Shown: piece after piece, positions 59,149 to 63,063 of the stretch
How positions within the stretch are numbered: the stretch's first letter is position 1
How the letters are laid out: each line of letters opens with the position of its first letter
Source of the DNA: Caballeronia sp. dw_19
GTDB lineage: Bacteria > Pseudomonadota > Gammaproteobacteria > Burkholderiales > Burkholderiaceae
NCBI RefSeq assembly: GCF_018449515.1
Contig: NZ_JAAVUQ010000045.1
Span: 1 to 63,063, forward strand
Length of the DNA stretch: 63,063 bases
Direction of reading: 5' to 3'
Program-made: the position numbers and the translations under genes
The notes under the pieces: model-generated
What the model was told of the DNA's origin: nothing
The model's database searches: none
The model's input: only the letters and a program-made list of their open reading frames with translations

Positions 59149-60468
59149 ATGGCCAGTACTGCGGGTGAATTGCATCGACCGGGCGCGGGCGCACCGCCCT
59201 CCGCGTTCGAAGCGGCGACGTATCGCAAGGTCGCGTGGCGGCTCTCGCCGTTGCTGCTGATCTGCTATGTAGTGGCGTATCTGGATCGTGTGAATGTGGG
59301 CTTTGCCAAACTTCAGATGACCACCGATCTCGGGCTAAGCGATGCCGTCTATGGCTTCGGCGCGGGCATCTTTTTCTTCGGTTATTTCATCTTCGAAATT
59401 CCCAGCAACGTCATCCTGCACAAGGTCGGCGCACGCGTGTGGATCGCGCGGATCATGATCACGTGGGGCATCATTTCCGCCCTCACGATGTTCATCACCA
59501 CGCCCACCATGTTCTATGTGATGCGCTTCATTCTGGGCGTGGCCGAAGCGGGATTTTTCCCCGGCGTCATTCTCTATCTCACCTACTGGTTTCCGGCTGA
59601 ACGGCGCGGGCGGATGACGACATTGTTCATGACGGCGATTGCTTTATCAGGGTTGATCGGCGGACCGGTATCGGGCTGGATCATGAAGAACTTCGATGGC
59701 GTCAACGGCTGGCACGCGTGGCAATGGTTGTTCTTGCTCGAAGGCATTCCATCGATCGTAGTCGGGATTGTTGTGTTCATCTTCATGGATGACCGGATAG
59801 CGAAAGCGAAATGGCTTACCACTGAGGAGCGCGAACTGCTGGAGCGGAATATCGCGAAGGACAACGTCGAGAAGGTGGATATGCCCGTGCGCGAGGTGCT
59901 CAAAAGTGGCCGCGTGTGGCTGATGAGCCTGACGTACTTCTCATTCGTGATGGGGCTTTATGGCGTGAGCTTCTGGCTGCCGACGATTATCAAGGCGACC
60001 GGAGTGACGGACGCGCTGACCATCGGCTTGTTATCCGCGATTCCATTTGGCGCGGCGGTGATTGGCATGCTGCTCGTCGCGCGTAGTGCCGATAAAAGAG
60101 GCGAACGGCGGTGGCATATCGCCATTCCTGCGGCCGTGGGGGCGTTGGGGCTGGTGTTGTCGGTGGTGTGGTCGACGAATACGCCGATGGCCATGCTCGG
60201 ACTCACCTTGGCGACGATGGGGATTCTCACTACGCTGCCGCTGTTCTGGAGTTTGCCGACAGCGTTTTTGGCCGGGACGGGTGCCGCTGCCGGGATCGCG
60301 ATGATTAACTCGCTGGGGAATCTGGCGGGGTTTTTGAGTCCGTATCTTGTGGGATGGTTGAAGCAAGTGACGGCATCGAATGCGAGCGGGATGTATATGC
60401 TCGCCGCGTTCATGGTGCTGGGTGGATTGCTGGCACTGAGTGTGCCGAAGCGGGTGGTGAATCGGTAG
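59149..60468 (+). CDS. MFS transporter, anion:cation symporter (ACS) family
   Basis: 439 aa, 12 membrane helices. LLLICYVVAYLDRVNVGFAK in TM1 and FIFEIPSNVILHKVGARVWI in TM2 are the ACS signature, as in carriers of phthalate, tartrate, galactonate and hydroxyphenylacetate. The FFPGVILYLTYWFPAERRGR loop is present too. GGAGACG precedes the ATG. It lies 147 bases behind the SDR gene and most likely imports the compound handled by the two dehydrogenases. Confidence 0.92.
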   Translation: MASTAGELHRPGAGAPPSAFEAATYRKVAWRLSPLLLICYVVAYLDRVNVGFAKLQMTTDLGLSDAVYGFGAGIFFFGYFIFEIPSNVILHKVGARVWIARIMITWGIISALTMFITTPTMFYVMRFILGVAEAGFFPGVILYLTYWFPAERRGRMTTLFMTAIALSGLIGGPVSGWIMKNFDGVNGWHAWQWLFLLEGIPSIVVGIVVFIFMDDRIAKAKWLTTEERELLERNIAKDNVEKVDMPVREVLKSGRVWLMSLTYFSFVMGLYGVSFWLPTIIKATGVTDALTIGLLSAIPFGAAVIGMLLVARSADKRGERRWHIAIPAAVGALGLVLSVVWSTNTPMAMLGLTLATMGILTTLPLFWSLPTAFLAGTGAAAGIAMINSLGNLAGFLSPYLVGWLKQVTASNASGMYMLAAFMVLGGLLALSVPKRVVNR

Positions 60469-60521
60469 GGCTCGCTGGTCGCCAACATCAACTTCATGGC
60501 GACGAGCCGATTAACTTGATC

Positions 60522-60547
60522 GTTGCACAACGGATTCGTTGTGCAAC
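60522..60547. terminator. Hairpin between convergent genes, possible terminator
   Basis: GTTGCACAACG-GATT-CGTTGTGCAAC, a perfect 11-bp stem between the MFS and metallopeptidase genes. No T-run follows on either side, so termination is uncertain. Confidence 0.45.
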
Positions 60548-60556
60548 TTGACTCGG

Positions 60557-62371
60557 TTAATTAGTTTTCACAAACGTGAAGATGTGTGTTCCACCGTTGC
60601 CGGTCGGCAGGTTCGCTTTAACTCCCGCCGTCACAGTTTTGTAAGAACCATTATCCTGCAAAGTCGACTCCTTGATAGTCGTCGATAAAGAAGAGTATAC
60701 ATTCTTGCCGTTGTATGAAGATACGTAGTTATAACCCACCGAATTTAATAAGTCAGCCGGACTCATAACTTCGGTCGCCACGCCTGTGTCGATGTTAAAG
60801 ATAGTAGGGCCGTGCTTACTCGCGCTGTTAGCAAACAAAATTCTATGCGCGTCAATAAGCTGCAAATTTCCAATCTTGACTTGAGTTGGAACTGAGAATG
60901 CCCCTATAGCTTTCACCTCACCAGTAACAAGATCCAGTGCTGAGAAGCCACCTAAGTCGCCGGGCTTTCCCGTGCCCATGGCTACATACATCTTGGTCTC
61001 GTCGGAGGACAGTAGCATGCCGAGCCTTGTCGCCTCAAACTCGTCCCCGCCTGGTTTACCGACAACAAACTGTCGAATCACTTTTTGCTGCGAAGCGCTG
61101 ACCTGAGTAACTGCAAACTGCTTACCATTGTTTGCATAGTACCCCGTCAGTACATAAATACCGTCGTTATCCGTTTGCGGCCGAGCCATGAAGTACGTTT
61201 CTGATGACGTTCCTGCGCCACCGGCAGCAACCAAAACTTTCGCAACCGAGACTCCATTTTCAGCGTTTAACAATTCAATCGTGTTCGAGGAAATCCCCGA
61301 CTCTGTCAACGCGTATAGGGTTTTACTGTCCGGTGATACTTCCACTTGACCAAGAACGCTGAAATTCCGGCGAATCGTGTACGCAACGTCATTGGTAGCG
61401 GTGTTGATGGCGGTCAATCTTGTGTCCCGTTGGTCGGTGCTCAGAACATACACCCGTTGCCCGTCAGGACTTGCGACGATGTCACTCGTCAAGTAATCAT
61501 TATCCGACTGGATTGAGATAGTCGCGACGGTAGTGTGAGTCAGCGTGTCGTAGGCCGTGATTTCTTGTTGTGGGCCTTGTTGTTTCGTCACTACGTATAG
61601 CGTGCCGCCGGGTTTTCCGTAGAAACGTTGAACCATTTCGATGTCGGTCGCGCTCAGGTTGCCATTGCCTTCCCACACCGGGTTGCAGTAATTCATCACC
61701 GACGCCGTATCCCAGGCGCCAATCAATGTGTCACCAAACGGGTAGGTTGATGGGGTGTCCACACACCATGCGGGCGCATCAGGTCTGAGTTGCTCGTGCT
61801 GGAACCCTAACGCGTGACCGAATTCGTGCACGGCCTCCACCTTGACGCAATACGCCCTATTGCCGAGGGGAAGGCAGAACGGATTCCAATTTTGGTATTC
61901 GAAATTCAAAAATACAGCTTGATCTGGGGCATCCAGATCTTTACCAAAGGAAGTTACATGGACGCGCTCGTCTGAAAGTACGATACGAATCCCGTGGTAA
62001 TCGGGGTTGCTATCGCACATGTTCCAACCCAGGAATGCGAGCTCCGAATGGTTCTCCCAAGAATCCTTCACGGCTTGTCGCGCTACGCCTCGAAGTTCCG
62101 CGGTATTCGCAAACGTCGCAGCGTCTACTTTCCAGCAGACATTGATATCGCGCCTGGTCCAGATTTTGTCAGACGACACGTAGCCCTTTACGTTCCCGAC
62201 CGTAGCCTTGGATACTTGCACATCGGAAACTGAGGCCGGCGCTGCCGCGTTGTCCGCTACGGCAGACTTGTTTATGGCGCTAGGATTTGTCCCGCTGTCG
62301 CTCCCACCACATCCAGCAATAACCACCACTGTCACTCCTATCAGCAGTGCTTTTAATGTCTTAAATCTCAT
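60557..62371 (-). CDS. Metzincin metallopeptidase lipoprotein with C-terminal YVTN-type beta-propeller
   Basis: 604 aa. Lipobox VVIAGC (Cys21) makes it a lipoprotein. A zinc peptidase domain spans about 60-255, with HEFGHALGFQH (H182, E183, H186, H192; HExxHxxGxxH) and a Met-turn SVMNY (M226), the two hallmarks of metzincins; Cys pairs in the domain suggest disulfides. From about 257 to 604 are repeating beta-strand blades (VASPDGQRVYVLST, VSPDSKTLYALTES, SSDETKMYVAMG), a YVTN/Lvp-like propeller. The gene and its upstream DNA are clearly AT-richer than the neighbours, suggesting recent transfer. A secreted or surface protease is likely; the substrate is unknown. Confidence 0.85.
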   Translation of the reverse strand: MRFKTLKALLIGVTVVVIAGCGGSDSGTNPSAINKSAVADNAAAPASVSDVQVSKATVGNVKGYVSSDKIWTRRDINVCWKVDAATFANTAELRGVARQAVKDSWENHSELAFLGWNMCDSNPDYHGIRIVLSDERVHVTSFGKDLDAPDQAVFLNFEYQNWNPFCLPLGNRAYCVKVEAVHEFGHALGFQHEQLRPDAPAWCVDTPSTYPFGDTLIGAWDTASVMNYCNPVWEGNGNLSATDIEMVQRFYGKPGGTLYVVTKQQGPQQEITAYDTLTHTTVATISIQSDNDYLTSDIVASPDGQRVYVLSTDQRDTRLTAINTATNDVAYTIRRNFSVLGQVEVSPDSKTLYALTESGISSNTIELLNAENGVSVAKVLVAAGGAGTSSETYFMARPQTDNDGIYVLTGYYANNGKQFAVTQVSASQQKVIRQFVVGKPGGDEFEATRLGMLLSSDETKMYVAMGTGKPGDLGGFSALDLVTGEVKAIGAFSVPTQVKIGNLQLIDAHRILFANSASKHGPTIFNIDTGVATEVMSPADLLNSVGYNYVSSYNGKNVYSSLSTTIKESTLQDNGSYKTVTAGVKANLPTGNGGTHIFTFVKTN

Positions 62372-62967
62372 TTGACACGCCCCACGTTAATTTAAGGTTT
62401 TATTGGGATAAATCGCACTTGCCTAAGTGCGACCTTAGTTTAACGTTGACTTACAACACATTACTTTTATATTATTAAAAATTACAAAATATGCGCACAT
62501 TTCCAATAAATCGGTAAAGAAATTGTCTTTTTATATCGCATTATCTATTTAGGAAATATCCCGTTTATTCTCAAATATTCAGTTTTGGCGGCTTCAAAGA
62601 TGCAATGACGCCGTACCGAGCTAAGGCCATGCACGACGGACGACGAGGTCGCGTAGACGCCGCCGCGGATTCGCCGTCCTAAGGCCGCACAAAACCATCG
62701 CCGAGCCAACTAGTCGCACGCTCCACCCCCACACCTCACGCACCGCCACAAGGCGCTCGCCGCGCTTCCGCACCAAATTAGTGCATTACTGCTAATCCCT
62801 ACATTCCGCCTGCGGCCCTTTCCCATCTTCAAACCCGCTAACCATCAGTACAAACAACTCACTGGCATATCCCTTGCAGTGTCCGAACGACTGACTCTCC
62901 GTCAGCGATATTAAAAATATCCACCAGATACCCGCCTCCAACAAATAAATCGGCAAGGGGAAAGACC
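62372..62967. promoter_or_regulatory. AT-rich divergent region with sigma-54 promoter
   Basis: 596 bases. The part next to the metallopeptidase (62395-62590) is strikingly AT-rich and should hold its promoter. Near 62777-62796 is ATTAG-N10-CTAAT, a possible activator site. The sigma-54 element at 62863-62878 follows, then the leader of the Tat-exported protein with an AAGGGGAAAG ribosome-binding site. No gene is seen in it. Confidence 0.5.
62863..62878 (+). promoter_or_regulatory. Sigma-54 (RpoN) promoter
   Basis: TGGCATATCCCTTGCA: -24 GG (62864-62865) and -12 GC (62876-62877) with the required 10 bases between, and TTGCA at -12. About 90 bases before the start of the Tat-exported protein gene. 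Needs an enhancer-binding activator, not present in the window. Confidence 0.65.
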
Positions 62968-63063
62968 ATGAAACGACGCAGCCTCCTGAAGTTCGGCTCT
63001 ATGTCGGGCGCGCTCGCGATTGCGGGACAACTGCCCATTTCAAAAGCACACGCCGCCGATACC
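62968..63063 (+). CDS. Start of a Tat-exported protein (cut by the window end)
   Basis: 32 codons are visible. MKRRSLLKFGSMSGALAIAG, then QLPISKAHAADT: a twin-arginine signal (RRSLLK) with a weak hydrophobic stretch and an AHA|A-type cleavage site. A strong AAGGGGAAAG stands before the ATG. The mature protein lies beyond the window; sigma-54-controlled Tat substrates are often ABC-transporter binding proteins, but that is a guess. Confidence 0.75.
   Translation, partial: MKRRSLLKFGSMSGALAIAGQLPISKAHAADT

Overview
The window is chromosomal DNA of a GC-rich betaproteobacterium, most likely Burkholderiaceae (Paraburkholderia/Caballeronia type). The evidence is the gene order gyrA-(DUF2059)-serC-pheA-hisC-tyrA-aroA-cmk-rpsA-ihfB followed by lapA-lapB-ugd-hldA-hldD, a proteobacterial tmRNA, an fds-type NAD-dependent formate dehydrogenase and MHS/ACS-family MFS carriers. 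Genus was judged from gene order and protein character only; no search was run.

Layout. 1-5.6 kb (minus strand): ComEA-like helix-hairpin-helix protein, heptose and UDP-glucuronate genes (hldD, hldA, ugd) and the LPS-assembly pair lapB/lapA. 6-14.7 kb (minus): ihfB, rpsA, cmk, aroA, tyrA, hisC, pheA, serC, the mixed-function amino-acid/translation supraoperon. 14.9-18.4 kb (minus): DUF2059 protein and gyrA. 19.1-21.5 kb (plus): OmpA-like protein, ubiG, gph. 21.57-21.94 kb: tmRNA gene ssrA.

21.9-26.6 kb: a compact genomic island inserted at the 3' end of ssrA. It is bounded by 19-bp direct repeats and carries a truncated P4-type integrase start. Its only cargo is a large STAND-type NTPase with an N-terminal Mrr-like (PD-(D/E)xK, QxK variant) nuclease domain. 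The reading frame breaks inside the NACHT domain, between Walker A and Walker B. This is the strongest candidate for a little-described (probably anti-phage) system in the window.

26.9-35.6 kb: a glycosyltransferase, a small secreted protein, then a ModE/FdsR-like regulator divergent from fdsG-fdsB-fdsA-fdsD and a 55-aa antitoxin-like ORF. 35.6-38.8 kb (minus): FAD monooxygenase, His-rich CDF metal exporter and its ArsR/SmtB regulator with a visible operator. 38.9-45.5 kb: TPR-glycosyltransferase, MHS transporter, GNAT acetyltransferase, an unknown membrane-anchored protein and a DUF2968 protein. 45.6-53.1 kb (minus): class I glutamine amidotransferase with a long low-complexity N-terminus, Kef-type antiporter, PII protein, glutamine-dependent NAD synthetase and a FemAB/GNAT-like protein. 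53.3-60.5 kb: GIY-YIG protein, PKD/YCF48-type lipoprotein, inorganic pyrophosphatase, and an aldehyde dehydrogenase-SDR-MFS operon preceded by helically phased repeats. 60.5-63.06 kb: a metzincin/beta-propeller lipoprotein with AT-richer DNA, and at the window edge the start of a Tat-exported protein behind a good sigma-54 promoter.

Coordinates of starts were adjusted by eye from ribosome-binding sites and family lengths. Family names come from motif recognition.
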